Assembly (NCBI GenBank): GCA_039820545.1
Contig: JBCBPW010000027.1
Span: 1-64,000, forward strand
Length of the DNA stretch: 64,000 bases
Direction of reading: 5' to 3'
DNA from: JALEFZ01 sp039820545
Lineage (GTDB): Bacteria; Bacteroidota; Bacteroidia; J057
The translations under genes and the position numbers were made by a program. This document shows positions 53,253 through 62,952 of this stretch, piece by piece (positions within the stretch are counted from its first letter, which is position 1; each line of letters opens with the position of its first letter). Under the pieces are notes generated by a model. The model was not told where the DNA came from. It saw only the letters and a list, made by a program, of their open reading frames with translations, and made no database searches.

Positions 53253-56200
53253 CTAGTAAGCCAGATAAGCCGACATCCATTTTTCCATCTCCTCAAAGCT
53301 GATTCCCTTTCGTTCTGCTAAGCTTGCAATTTGCTCCTTCGTCACCTTACCGATCCCAAAGTACTTTGACTCAGGGTGTCCCATGTAGAGACCACTGACA
53401 GAAGCCGTAGGATACATAGCGAGAGACTCGGTGAGTGTGATGCCGATCTTATTTTCTATATCCAATAAATCCCAAAGTGTGAGTTTTTCTGTATGGTCAG
53501 GATTGGCTGGGTAGCCTGGCGCAGGACGGATTCCCTGGTAGGTTTCACGAATCAGATCCTTATTGGAGAGATCTTCCGTCGGGGCATAGCCCCAGAATTC
53601 CTTGCGCACGCGCTGGTGCATCCGCTCCGCGAAAGCCTCCGCCAATCGGTCAGCAAGTGCTTTCAGCATGATGCTATTGTAGTCGTCATGTGCCGCTTCA
53701 AACTCTGCGATCTTCACTTCGATCCCGTGTCCAGTCGTGACCGCAAATGCCCCTATATGATCAGGTCTTCCCGTTTCTTTTGGTGCGCAGAAGTCGGCCA
53801 TCGAAAAGCTGTTGGCCCCTCTCTTCTCCGCTTGTTGGCGCGGATTGAAAAACTTGGCCTGTACCTCTGATCTGGTTTCGTCAGTATATACCTCTATATC
53901 ATCCTGATCGACGGTATTGGCAGGGAAGAGACCTATGATGCCCTTAGCCGTCAACCACTTTTCTTCAATGATCTGCTGAAGCATATACTGCGCATCGGCA
54001 AAGAGTTTCTTCGCTTCTGCGCCCTTCTCAGGATGATCGAGTATGTCTGGATATTTTCCTTTGATCTCCCATGTATAGAAGAAAGGCGTCCAGTCGATGT
54101 AGCGCGCTAACTCTGCCAAATCATAGTCCTCAAATACGTGGATGCCTGCTTGCTTGGGAGCAGGAGGCACGCCATGATCCCAATTGATGGGGTACTTGTT
54201 GGCGCGGGCCTCTTCCAGGCTCAAGTAACGCTTTTTTGCCTGACGGGCCAGATGACCTTCACGGAGTTTGTTATACTCCTCTCTGATATTCTGTCCAAAG
54301 GCCGCGACCTGATCCCGATCTTCAGATACCAATTGTTGGCCTACAGGTACTGCCTTGGAAGCATCCAGCACGTGGACAATGGTTCCTTTATACTTAGGAG
54401 CGATCTTGACAGCTGTATGGATGCGGGAGGTCGTAGCTCCACCAATCAAGAGAGGGAGATCCATCCCGCGTTTTTCCATTTCTTCTGCGATGTAGACCAT
54501 TTCATCGAGAGAAGGTGTGATCAAACCTGACAATCCGATCATATCGACTTGATGCTTTTCGGCTTCGTCCAGAATTCGCTCCATAGGCACCATTACACCG
54601 ATATCGATCACTTCGAAGTTGTTGCAAGCCATGACGACGCCTACGATATTTTTTCCAATGTCATGTACATCGCCTTTGACGGTTGCCATGAGGACTTTTC
54701 CTGCTGATGTGCTGGCACCTTCTGACTTTTCTTCTTCTATGTAAGGTGTCAAGTAGGCTACTGCTCGCTTCATCACACGGGCAGACTTGACCACCTGTGG
54801 GAGAAACATTTTTCCTTCTCCAAATAAATCACCCACGATATTCATTCCATCCATCAAAGGCCCTTCAATAACTTCCAATGGACGGTCATACGCTTGACGC
54901 GCTTCTTCTGTATCTTCTTCTATATAGTCTACAATTCCATTGATGAGGGCGTGAGATAGGCGCTTTTGAACGGGTTCCTCCCTCCATTCCAAATTGACGA
55001 TACGCTTGGCACCCGACTGCTTGACGCTGTCAGCAAAGTCTACTAGACGCTCTGTTGCATCGTCTCGACGATTCAGTAGCACATCTTCTACTTTGTCTCG
55101 AAGATCCGTAGGTACTTCCTCATATACTTGTAGCATACCTGCATTCACAATCCCCATATCCATACCTGCACGGATCGCATGATATAAGAAAACAGCGTGA
55201 ATGGCCTCTCTTACAGCATTATTTCCTCGAAAAGAAAAGGAAATATTAGAAACCCCACCACTGACCATCGCACCAGGAAGGTTTTCCTTGATCCATTGGG
55301 TTGCTTGGATAAAGTCTACGCCGTAATTGTTGTGCTCGTCGATGCCCGTAGCCACAGCAAATATGTTGGGATCAAAAATGATGTCCCAAGGTTTCATCCC
55401 CACCTGCTTCGTCAGGATGTTGTAGGCCCTGGCACAGATCTCAATTTTACGTTCAAAGGTATCGGCCTGTCCCGCTTCATCAAAAGCCATGACGACTACA
55501 GCTGCACCATACTTTCGGATGAGATTCGCTTGCTTGATGAAGGCTTCCTCTCCTTCTTTCATAGAGATAGAGTTCACGACTCCCTTCCCTTGTATACATT
55601 TGAGTCCCGCTTCGATCACCTCAAACTTGGAGGAATCGATCATGATGGGGACACGAGAAATGTCAGGTTCTGCCGCCAACAAGTTCAGAAACCTAATCAT
55701 GGCTTCTTTAGAATCCAACATCCCTTCATCCATGTTGATATCGATCATCTGGGCACCACCTTCTACTTGTTGGCGGGCGACAGACAGCGCTTCATCGTAG
55801 TTCCCTTCTTTGATGAGCCTAGCAAAGCGGCGTGATCCCGTGACATTGGTTCTCTCGCCTATATTGACAAAGGGAATATTTTCGGTCAAGGTCAAAGGCT
55901 CCAAGCCTGAAAATGTTGGTCTAGGCTTTTCTTCGGGAATGATGCGAGGCGCATGTGCAGCGGCTTCCTCCGCAATGGCTTGTATATGCTCAGGCGTCGA
56001 CCCACAGCATCCACCAACAATATTGACCAAGCCTTGCTCCAAAAACGGACGGATCAGCTTCGCCATTGCCGCAGGAGACTGATCATACTCTCCAAATTCG
56101 TTGGGAAGACCCGCATTGGGATAGGCTGAGATAGGCACGTGTGCCACACGCGAGAGATCCTTGATGTATTGAAGGAGTTGCTTCGCACCCAGGGCACAGT

Positions 56201-56957
56201 TTAAGCCGACGCTGAGTAGGTCTACATGCGAGATCGAGATCCAAAATGCCTCAGTTACTTGACCTGAAAGCGTTCGTCCCGAAGCATCGGTGATCGTCCC
56301 CGATACCATGACGGGAATGTCACGTTTGTAATCTTCTTTGAGTGTCTCAATTGCAAAGAGGGCCGCCTTGGCGTTGAGTGTATCAAATACGGTCTCTACC
56401 AAAAGTATGTCTGCTCCGCCATCAATCAGTCCTTTGGCTTGCTCATAGTACGCTTCCTTGAGATCGTCAAATGTCACGGCACGATAGCCCGGATCATTCA
56501 CGTCAGGTGAAAGGGAAGCGGTACGGTTGGTAGGACCGAGCGCACCTGCCACAAAGCGCGGTTTGTCTGGATTCAGTAGGGTAAACTCATCTGCTGCTTC
56601 GCGTGCAATACGTGCCGAAGCTAGATTGAGTTCATACGCTACTTCCTGCAAGCCATAGTCCTCTTGCGCAATGGTGGTCGAGCTAAATGTATTGGTTTCT
56701 ATGATATCTGACCCTGCATTGAGATACAGTTTGTGGATATCCTTGATGATCTCGGGTTGAGTGATAGAGAGAATGTCATTATTTCCCTTGAGAGGGATAT
56801 GATGATCACGGAATCTTTCACTACGAAAATCTTCCTCTGAAAGCTTATGACGCTGAATCATAGTTCCCATCGCGCCGTCAAGTACGAGTATACGGGTTTT
56901 GAGAATGTCGCGAAGTTTGGGCTTCCGATTTATTTGAGTGGAAGGATGATGAATCAT
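53253..56957 (-). CDS. metH: Cobalamin-dependent methionine synthase MetH
   Basis: 1234 residues from the ATG at 56957. All four modules: the homocysteine domain (LDGAMGTMIQ; zinc Cys in GLNCALG and GGCCGSTPEHI), the folate domain (VNIGERTNVTGSRRFA, QMIDINMDEG), the cobalamin domain (DVHDIGKNIVG with the cobalt-ligand His, then LIGGATTSRIHTAVK), and the activation domain (YTWEIKGKYPDI, RPDHIGAFAVTTG, GIRPAPGYPANPDH). It methylates homocysteine from methyl-tetrahydrofolate via B12. The 340-base region upstream shows no recognisable cobalamin riboswitch. Links functionally to the CBS-like gene at 4386 through homocysteine. Confidence 0.97.
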   Translation of the reverse strand: MIHHPSTQINRKPKLRDILKTRILVLDGAMGTMIQRHKLSEEDFRSERFRDHHIPLKGNNDILSITQPEIIKDIHKLYLNAGSDIIETNTFSSTTIAQEDYGLQEVAYELNLASARIAREAADEFTLLNPDKPRFVAGALGPTNRTASLSPDVNDPGYRAVTFDDLKEAYYEQAKGLIDGGADILLVETVFDTLNAKAALFAIETLKEDYKRDIPVMVSGTITDASGRTLSGQVTEAFWISISHVDLLSVGLNCALGAKQLLQYIKDLSRVAHVPISAYPNAGLPNEFGEYDQSPAAMAKLIRPFLEQGLVNIVGGCCGSTPEHIQAIAEEAAAHAPRIIPEEKPRPTFSGLEPLTLTENIPFVNIGERTNVTGSRRFARLIKEGNYDEALSVARQQVEGGAQMIDINMDEGMLDSKEAMIRFLNLLAAEPDISRVPIMIDSSKFEVIEAGLKCIQGKGVVNSISMKEGEEAFIKQANLIRKYGAAVVVMAFDEAGQADTFERKIEICARAYNILTKQVGMKPWDIIFDPNIFAVATGIDEHNNYGVDFIQATQWIKENLPGAMVSGGVSNISFSFRGNNAVREAIHAVFLYHAIRAGMDMGIVNAGMLQVYEEVPTDLRDKVEDVLLNRRDDATERLVDFADSVKQSGAKRIVNLEWREEPVQKRLSHALINGIVDYIEEDTEEARQAYDRPLEVIEGPLMDGMNIVGDLFGEGKMFLPQVVKSARVMKRAVAYLTPYIEEEKSEGASTSAGKVLMATVKGDVHDIGKNIVGVVMACNNFEVIDIGVMVPMERILDEAEKHQVDMIGLSGLITPSLDEMVYIAEEMEKRGMDLPLLIGGATTSRIHTAVKIAPKYKGTIVHVLDASKAVPVGQQLVSEDRDQVAAFGQNIREEYNKLREGHLARQAKKRYLSLEEARANKYPINWDHGVPPAPKQAGIHVFEDYDLAELARYIDWTPFFYTWEIKGKYPDILDHPEKGAEAKKLFADAQYMLQQIIEEKWLTAKGIIGLFPANTVDQDDIEVYTDETRSEVQAKFFNPRQQAEKRGANSFSMADFCAPKETGRPDHIGAFAVTTGHGIEVKIAEFEAAHDDYNSIMLKALADRLAEAFAERMHQRVRKEFWGYAPTEDLSNKDLIRETYQGIRPAPGYPANPDHTEKLTLWDLLDIENKIGITLTESLAMYPTASVSGLYMGHPESKYFGIGKVTKEQIASLAERKGISFEEMEKWMSAYLAY

Positions 56958-57301
56958 GGGCAAAATTTACAATTTTCCATTAAGTCTCATACAGCTTACA
57001 AATGAACGAAAAAATATGCGTTTGGTTTTAGCGGAATGTAAAGGGATGTAACATGTAAAAAGGGGGATAGGAAGATGTGTATCAAGGTATTTGCTTACTT
57101 CCTCAAGAAGTAGAAGAAAGGTTATTTTTTTCATAGTCGAATGTAAAAACAGGAGATACCTCGTCCTATTTTCAGGGACTATTTGAACGTAAGATCATAG
57201 ACGTTGCAGATAAAATGGGATAGTTCTGACGAAAATCCCATTGTAAAGCTGAGAGATGAGTCGAAATCAGTCCCTGTAGACCTTCTAAAAGTGTATTTTC
57301 T

Positions 57302-57787
57302 ATGAAAAAAGTCTTTGTAGGGTTGGTGATAGGACTCTTTTGTCTATCACTAACCTTTGCCCAAAGCGTAGAACCCTCTGTGCTGTCAGTCGCGGGTACC
57401 CAGCAAAGTGCTGGAAATGTCCAACTCAGTTGGACTGTCGGACAGACCGCCACGGCTACGCTTACCTCACCCGATGTCACCTTGACCCAAGGCTTCCAGC
57501 AGAGCCAACTGACGGTCACTTCCCTGGATCCCTTGCCCCCCACAATTGACATGCAGGTTTTCCCGAATCCCTCCTCTCACTTCATTCAAATCGAGTGGGA
57601 AGGCCTTTCTCCTCAACTCAACTTTCAGTGGGTAGATGCCCGAGGCAAACTGCTCGATCAGTGGAGCTTCTTGCAAGGAGGAACCAATCAGTATGATGTC
57701 TCCCATTACGCGGCAGGAAACTATCTCTTGCAAGTGCAAACAGAAACGGGATTCGTCCAAGCCTTCAAAATTCAAATCCAACACTAA
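57302..57787 (+). CDS. Small secreted protein with T9SS sorting domain
   Basis: 161 residues. Sec signal KKVFVGLVIGLFCLSLTFAQ. Residues 25-80 contain NVQLSWTVGQTATATL and LTQGFQQ, a short beta module found in many small Bacteroidota secreted proteins. Residues 85-161 are a T9SS type A sorting domain (VFPNPSSHFIQIEWEG, FQWVDARGKLLDQW, AAGNYLLQVQTETG). It is the first gene of a pair, 32 bases upstream of the S74-domain gene on the same strand, suggesting the two products work together outside the cell. Confidence 0.82.
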   Translation: MKKVFVGLVIGLFCLSLTFAQSVEPSVLSVAGTQQSAGNVQLSWTVGQTATATLTSPDVTLTQGFQQSQLTVTSLDPLPPTIDMQVFPNPSSHFIQIEWEGLSPQLNFQWVDARGKLLDQWSFLQGGTNQYDVSHYAAGNYLLQVQTETGFVQAFKIQIQH

Positions 57788-57819
57788 CACACATTTCCAT
57801 TACCTCATTTTGAATCATT

Positions 57820-59334
57820 ATGAAAAAATTACTCATACTATTTATCTCTTTCTCATTAGGACTGACGCTATTAGCTCAGGAAGTCAATACGATAAGCTAC
57901 CAAGCGGTAGTCAGAGACCTATCGGGCAATGTCCAGAGCAGCAAATTGGTCAGCTTCCGTATCTCTCTTCGTCAGGCAGATGCCAATGGAGCCATCGTCT
58001 ATCAAGAGACGCACAGTCCTACAACTTCAAGCTTAGGTCTTGTCGATTTCCGCATCGGTGGAGGTACGACGGTATCAGGTGATTACACTACGATCGACTG
58101 GGGAGCGGATGATTATTTCCTACAAATAGAATTGGATGAGAACGGGGGTAGTAGCTATACCTCGCTTGGGACACAACAGCTTGTCTCTGTACCTTATGCA
58201 CTCTTTGCGCAGGATGTCGCCAATAAGGACGATGCAGACGCCGATCCCGCTAATGAGATCCAGACGCTTAGCCGAAACGGTAATACGCTTACACTCTCTA
58301 ACGGTGGGGGCAATGTCGCTCTGTCGGATGGGGACATTACAGACGTAGTTGCTGGTAATGGACTCACAGGAGGTGCAAACAGCGGATCGGCAGCACTTGA
58401 TATCGGTGGCGCTCTAAGTGATTCTTTGAAACTTGAGTTAGGTAATTTCAATGTAGACATCAATCTGACCAACTTTGGAGACTTTGCAGTTCAAGATGCG
58501 GGGACAGATGTATTCAGAATCGAAAGTACAGGTAACATTGGCATAGGGCGCGACATGATTTTCCGTGACGGGAATGCCCTATCAGGTACAAGACTGGTAG
58601 AGATCGAAGACACAGGTGACGATGGCCGCATTTATATTTACAGAAACGACGGTATCCATATCAGCTTGAATGGGGGAGGTACTACGGTATTTAATGAGCA
58701 GGCAGAGTCTGTGGACTTCAGAATAGAAACTGTGTCCAATACCAATGGCTTCTATGTGGATGCCAGTGAAAATAACGTGGGAGTGGGAACTCCCTTCCTG
58801 GACAGAAACTTCCACGTCCGTCATGACCAGTTTACCCAGACAGGTGGTTTTGGAGGTCTAGAGATAGAGCAAACTTCAAACGGGAATCAGTGGACGCTGT
58901 ACACCTCTCAGTCTACCAGCAACCTCAGACTATATTATAACAACCTCGAAAGAGGAGATTTTAATGATGCGACAGGCGTCTACTCTTCTGTATCCGATGC
59001 GAGATTGAAGAAAAATATTGAAACAATTGGGCTGACGATGCCTGCCATCATGCAGCTTCGCCCGACAGTATATCATTTCCGTACGCAGGAAGACAATGAA
59101 GTCAAGAACCCTGGATTCATTGCCCAAGAGGTAAAAGAAGTATTCCCCAAAGTAGTCAAAATCCAGGGAGACGATTCGAATGGAAATAGCTTGTCAGATC
59201 TACACATGATCAGCTACACAGAGTTGATTCCTTACATGGTCAAAGGGATGCAGGAGCAGCAAGCGGAAATCCAAGATCTGAAAGCTGAGATCGAAGCATT
59301 GAAGCAGGCCGTACAAGCACTACAGAATAAGTAA
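57820..59334 (+). CDS. Tail-fibre-like secreted protein with S74 endosialidase chaperone domain
   Basis: 504 residues. Sec signal (LLILFISFSLGLTLLAQ), then EVNTISYQAVVRDLSGN and a beta-strand-rich region typical of this family, a Gly/Ser/Asn-rich beta-solenoid-like shaft (about 130-370), and a C-terminal S74 domain: SSVSDARLKKNIETIG with the Ser/Asp that perform self-cleavage, PTVYHFR, NPGFIAQEVKEVFP, SYTELIPYMVKGM, ending in a coiled coil (QQAEIQDLKAEIEALKQAVQAL). The S74 domain trimerises and folds phage tail fibres, then cleaves itself off. No other phage gene is near, so this is a cellular surface fibre. Confidence 0.85.
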   Translation: MKKLLILFISFSLGLTLLAQEVNTISYQAVVRDLSGNVQSSKLVSFRISLRQADANGAIVYQETHSPTTSSLGLVDFRIGGGTTVSGDYTTIDWGADDYFLQIELDENGGSSYTSLGTQQLVSVPYALFAQDVANKDDADADPANEIQTLSRNGNTLTLSNGGGNVALSDGDITDVVAGNGLTGGANSGSAALDIGGALSDSLKLELGNFNVDINLTNFGDFAVQDAGTDVFRIESTGNIGIGRDMIFRDGNALSGTRLVEIEDTGDDGRIYIYRNDGIHISLNGGGTTVFNEQAESVDFRIETVSNTNGFYVDASENNVGVGTPFLDRNFHVRHDQFTQTGGFGGLEIEQTSNGNQWTLYTSQSTSNLRLYYNNLERGDFNDATGVYSSVSDARLKKNIETIGLTMPAIMQLRPTVYHFRTQEDNEVKNPGFIAQEVKEVFPKVVKIQGDDSNGNSLSDLHMISYTELIPYMVKGMQEQQAEIQDLKAEIEALKQAVQALQNK

Positions 59335-59386
59335 GGTAAAAACTCCTGTAAGAAGGTATGATACGTTCGAATTTGGCGCTTAGTTG

Positions 59387-59430
59387 ATAAACGAAGGGGT
59401 CCCTCTCTGGAGGTGGCCCCTGTTGGTTTA
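59387..59430 (+). terminator. Compound hairpin terminator after the S74-domain gene
   Basis: TAAAC and GTTTA form an outer stem; within it GGGG pairs with CCCC and CCTC with GAGG around TCTG. The hairpin is GC-rich but no long T-run follows. Confidence 0.5.
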
Positions 59431-59521
59431 TGAAGACTGGGTGGATCTTACTGTGCGAGCTGGGGCGATCCCGAACTCATAGATCAGGATTGGACGAGCC
59501 ATCATTTAATAATGTAGACGC

Positions 59522-59577
59522 CTCGCTTGCGTGCTACGCATAGAACTGGCCTCCCTTCAGTTTGTAACTGAAGCTCG
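59522..59577. repeat. Dispersed palindromic element, copy C
   Basis: CTTCAGTTTGTAACTGAAG at 59555-59573 inside a 50-base block matching 46296-46350 (shared landmarks GCATAGAACT and CTGAAGCT). It lies in the 59335-59816 gap, which has no gene. Confidence 0.6.
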
Positions 59578-59624
59578 GCACACTGTAATATAAGTTTTTT
59601 GATATGTAACTATCGCCTTCAGCG

Positions 59625-59725
59625 TCCCGAGCATTAGACTCGGGATTATTAGGCAAAAAGAACCAATCCCGATGATGAATCTCGGGACGGAATTTTAGCC
59701 CAATCCCGAGCGTAAAACCTCGGGA
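59625..59725. repeat. Array of three TCCCGAG / CTCGGGA hairpins
   Basis: TCCCGAG 59625-59631 pairs with CTCGGGA 59639-59645; TCCCGA 59667-59672 pairs with TCGGGA 59682-59687; TCCCGAG 59704-59710 pairs with CTCGGGA 59719-59725. Loops are 7-9 bases and spacing is about 16-21. They form a tight cluster of REP-like stem-loops with no gene inside. Confidence 0.7.
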
Positions 59726-59816
59726 CCCCTATCTCCAAATTCCGCGCCCAACGCCTCCCCAAATAACCTGTTACTATACTTGAAAATGATAGTATGAAAC
59801 TTTTGTTACACTGTGC

Positions 59817-60518
59817 TTAATACTGCTCCTGTGGACGTTGAGAAAAATACGCTGCCGTCTCCTCCTTTAAGATGGGAAATAAAGCGTCCATTTCCTCCAG
59901 GGAAAAACTGGATAATCTCTCCTCTGTTAATTGATAATACCGACTATCTCCATACCAGATGAGAATTGTCCCGAGTTGTGGAGACCACCACTTGAGGTTG
60001 CCAAAATCTTTGTCCTCGGCGTGAGCAAATCCTTCCAGGAGGTAAGCTTCTAAGCTTCGCCCTCCTTGCTTCCAGCTTTTTTGCTCTCCCGTATACCGAA
60101 AATAAGTCTGTGTGCTGACCGTAGGATAGGCTGTATCCACAGTCGTCCGAAACTGCAAGCTTCGAACGAGTCCCCGTTTTGTCGAGGCTGTATTAAGCTC
60201 CATGATCTCCAAGAAGTACTCCTTGCTTTCGGGGGTTTCGTACACATTGTATAGCGAAGTCTCCCGGTAGCGAGAAGAGTCAATGGCAAAAATATCTGCC
60301 CATTCCTCATAGGTCTCTGCCTGCTCCCCTGATTCTATATAGATACTTTTTCTATATCTGCTCGAATCCTGATGTAAGTCTATTATACCCCGCATAAAGA
60401 TAAAGGATTCGGAGGAGGGATTTTGCAGACATGGAGGGAGCATATCTGCTTGCGGAGGAGCATTACAGCCCCAAAGTAAGAAGATGAGCCCGAGGAAAAG
60501 CAGTTCTTTCGTGGACAT
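59817..60518 (-). CDS. Lipoprotein of unknown function
   Basis: 233 residues from the ATG at 60518 (an upstream in-frame ATG adds 13 residues without signal character). STKELLFLGLIFLLWGC is a lipobox signal with Cys18. The body (FIMRGIIDLHQDSSRYRKSIYIES, landmarks AEDKDFGNLKWWSPQLG, ILIWYGDSRYYQLTEE) is of mixed composition with no recognised domain. Single minus-strand gene following the palindrome cluster. Confidence 0.6.
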   Translation of the reverse strand: MSTKELLFLGLIFLLWGCNAPPQADMLPPCLQNPSSESFIFMRGIIDLHQDSSRYRKSIYIESGEQAETYEEWADIFAIDSSRYRETSLYNVYETPESKEYFLEIMELNTASTKRGLVRSLQFRTTVDTAYPTVSTQTYFRYTGEQKSWKQGGRSLEAYLLEGFAHAEDKDFGNLKWWSPQLGTILIWYGDSRYYQLTEERLSSFSLEEMDALFPILKEETAAYFSQRPQEQY

Positions 60519-60623
60519 GAGATGCAGGTGAAGAATCATATCTTGAGTTAGGATCAATATAGGGTTAATTCTGATCTTTCACTTTGATCCTTTGCTCATC
60601 TGTCATTCTTCTCTCACCATCAC

Positions 60624-60648
60624 AAAAAAATCCCCTCAAGATGAGGGG
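60624..60648 (-). terminator. Intrinsic terminator of the flotillin operon
   Basis: On the minus strand CCCCTCA and TGAGGGG form a perfect 7-base stem with a 3-base loop, followed by A and seven T. It lies about 90 bases after the stop at 60739. Confidence 0.88.
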
Positions 60649-60738
60649 ACGCTTAGGATGGAGATGAAACTCCGTCACGGTAGTGCTTCGTTTAGACTGA
60701 GAGATCTACGATTGTCTTTTTTTCGGCGTTTTGCCCGC

Positions 60739-62919
60739 TTACAATCCGATGCTTTCAGCTTTTTTATCTGCCAATCCCATGGTCTGCGCCATGGAAAGTA
60801 ATGACGTCAAGGTCGTTCTTTTCTCAGGATTATTGGTCTGTGACATCATCTTGTAGATGAGCGCAGAAATGCTGAGGTTGCGTAGATCGTCAGAGTCAAT
60901 CGGGAATTGCTGCATGAAATCTTTGAGATTTTCTACCAGCGAACCGCTTCCGTTGCCATTTCCATTGCCCAGCAGCGAGTGCTTGAGGTCCTGGAGGTGT
61001 GGACTATTGTCCATGATCGAGTTCACGTACTTGCTGTTGGTCACAGCGTTGGTGATGCGATCGAAGAACTCTTGCTCTCCACCGACGATGTCGATATTGG
61101 CGGACTGTAGGGCAGCGGCGAGTACTTCTGCTTGCGCAGCGGCGATGTCCTTTTGGATTTCGATCTGGGCGAGTTCGATCGCCTTCTCTTTCTCCAAGCG
61201 GAGCTTGAACTCCTCGTGCTCTTTGCCGACTCCGTCGAGCTTCTGCATGGCTTCTGCTTTGGCCGCTACGCCTTTCGCATCGGCTATCCCTTTCTGCTCG
61301 ATGATCGTTGCCTCTGCCATCCCCATTTTCTCTGTGGCACTTGCCTTCGCTTCGATGACCTTTGCTTCGGCTAGACCTTGCTCCACTTCCACTTCAGCGT
61401 GAACCATACCCGCTTTCTTGTCGGCTTCAGCTTGGGCTTCCCCTTTGAGTTCGATGCCTTTGGCTTCAGCGATATTCTTGAACTCCAAAGAGTTGGCGGC
61501 AGCTTGGCCTTCCTTCTCACGCGCTTCGGCTTTGGCTTCGAGTACGCGTGCTTCGGCTAGACCGAGGGCAGCATGCTCTTCTGCAGTGGCGTCAGCCATG
61601 ATCTTTTTGGCTTCTGCTTCCTTGTCTGCGGATTCGCGCAGGGCATTGGCTTCGATGATGCGGCGCTCTGCATCTAGCTTGGCAGCATCTTTTTCGGCTT
61701 CAGCCAGCTTGATGCGCTCTACGAGCTGCTCTTGAGCGCGCTGCTCGGCAGCGAGGATGGCAACCTTTTTGTCTCGCTCAGCACCTGCAAATGATTCTGT
61801 ATCCTTGATACGCTCCTGCTCTTCGACCACTTCTCTCTCTACTGCCACACGGTCACGGATCACGTCTTGTATATTTTTGCGCTCCTCTTCTACGGCGCGC
61901 TCTTTTTCGATTTGCGCCAGAGTCACGATGCGCTCGCGTTCGGTTGCTTCGAGTTCTTTGTCACGCTGGACTTTCTCGGACTCGACGGCTTCTGTGCGCT
62001 CTTTATTTTTCTTGGCAGCGATGATGTCGCGTTGCTTATTTTGCTCTTCGATTTCGGTTTCACGCTCACGAGAGAGTCGTGCTTTCTCGGACTTGGTGCG
62101 CTCTTCCTCTTGTACCTGAGCGATTTCAGCTGCTTCCCGCGCTTTGATATTGGCGATTTCCCGCCTTTGTATTTCTTCCTTCTCCGCTTGCTGCTTCTCT
62201 AGTTCCAGGATCGCCTCACGTGCTTCTACATCCTGCTTTTTGATGACCATCTCTTTCTCACGCTGGATCTTATTCGCCTGCGTGATTTGCTGTGCAGTGA
62301 GATCACGAATCTTCTTGATACCCTCAGAGTCCAGGATGTTCTCAGGATCGAGTAATTCTACACGTGTCTGCTCTAAGTAGTCAATTGCGACGTCAACTAG
62401 TGTGTAACCATTGAGATCTTGTCCAATTTCTTCCATGACCTGCTGCTTAAGTTGGCTACGGCTATTGTACAGGTCCACAAAGTCGAAGCTTTTACCTACA
62501 GTTTTTACGGCCTCAGAGAATAGGGCTTCAAAGAGAATGCGTAGTAGATCAGGATCAGACGCTCGTTCACAGCCGATGGTTTGCGCTACGCGTTTGATGC
62601 TGTCGATCTCAGGATTTACACGGATGAAGAAGGCCACTTTGATATCCGCCCGCATATTATCTTTACAGATCAAGCCGTCCTTCCCCTCTCTTTCGATCAC
62701 CATTTGTTTCAAGGAGATATCCATTTTCTCCAATTGCTCGAAAATAGGGATGACGAAGGTACCTCTTGTCGTGGCGCGAATACCACGCAAGCCAGTGACT
62801 ACAAGCGCCTTTCCCTGTGGAACTTTTCTATATAGACGAGTCATGAGGATCAGAACGCCAAAGACGACTACGAGGGCGATAATCCCGCCTACACTTAATG
62901 CATCTCCAATTAATTCCAT
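60739..62919 (-). CDS. Flotillin-family (SPFH) membrane protein
   Basis: 726 residues. One N-terminal helix (GIIALVVVFGVLILMTRLY), then the SPFH domain at about 30-230 (KVPQGKALVVTG, GTFVIPIFEQLEKMDISLKQ, MRADIKVAFFIRVN, ELLDPENILDSEGIKKI), a coiled coil of about 400 residues rich in Glu/Lys/Ala (230-640), and a C-terminal region (FDRITNAVTNSKYVNSIMD, a Gly/Asn-rich linker GNGNGNGSG, then a helical end). This matches YqiK/FloT-like scaffolds that organise membrane microdomains. It is 33 bases downstream of the gene at 62953 on the same strand: a two-gene operon as in YuaF/YqiJ-flotillin pairs. Confidence 0.9.
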   Translation of the reverse strand: MELIGDALSVGGIIALVVVFGVLILMTRLYRKVPQGKALVVTGLRGIRATTRGTFVIPIFEQLEKMDISLKQMVIEREGKDGLICKDNMRADIKVAFFIRVNPEIDSIKRVAQTIGCERASDPDLLRILFEALFSEAVKTVGKSFDFVDLYNSRSQLKQQVMEEIGQDLNGYTLVDVAIDYLEQTRVELLDPENILDSEGIKKIRDLTAQQITQANKIQREKEMVIKKQDVEAREAILELEKQQAEKEEIQRREIANIKAREAAEIAQVQEEERTKSEKARLSRERETEIEEQNKQRDIIAAKKNKERTEAVESEKVQRDKELEATERERIVTLAQIEKERAVEEERKNIQDVIRDRVAVEREVVEEQERIKDTESFAGAERDKKVAILAAEQRAQEQLVERIKLAEAEKDAAKLDAERRIIEANALRESADKEAEAKKIMADATAEEHAALGLAEARVLEAKAEAREKEGQAAANSLEFKNIAEAKGIELKGEAQAEADKKAGMVHAEVEVEQGLAEAKVIEAKASATEKMGMAEATIIEQKGIADAKGVAAKAEAMQKLDGVGKEHEEFKLRLEKEKAIELAQIEIQKDIAAAQAEVLAAALQSANIDIVGGEQEFFDRITNAVTNSKYVNSIMDNSPHLQDLKHSLLGNGNGNGSGSLVENLKDFMQQFPIDSDDLRNLSISALIYKMMSQTNNPEKRTTLTSLLSMAQTMGLADKKAESIGL

Positions 62920-62952
62920 ATTGAATAGTTGTAATAGGTGGTTGTGTGAAAA

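Noticed and set aside
56958..57301. Cobalamin riboswitch upstream of metH
   Set aside because: No B12-box-like sequence or long structured leader could be recognised before the metH start.
57820..59334. Prophage tail-fibre gene
   Set aside because: The product has a Sec signal peptide and no phage structural, lysis or integration genes lie nearby; it is better read as a cellular secreted fibre.
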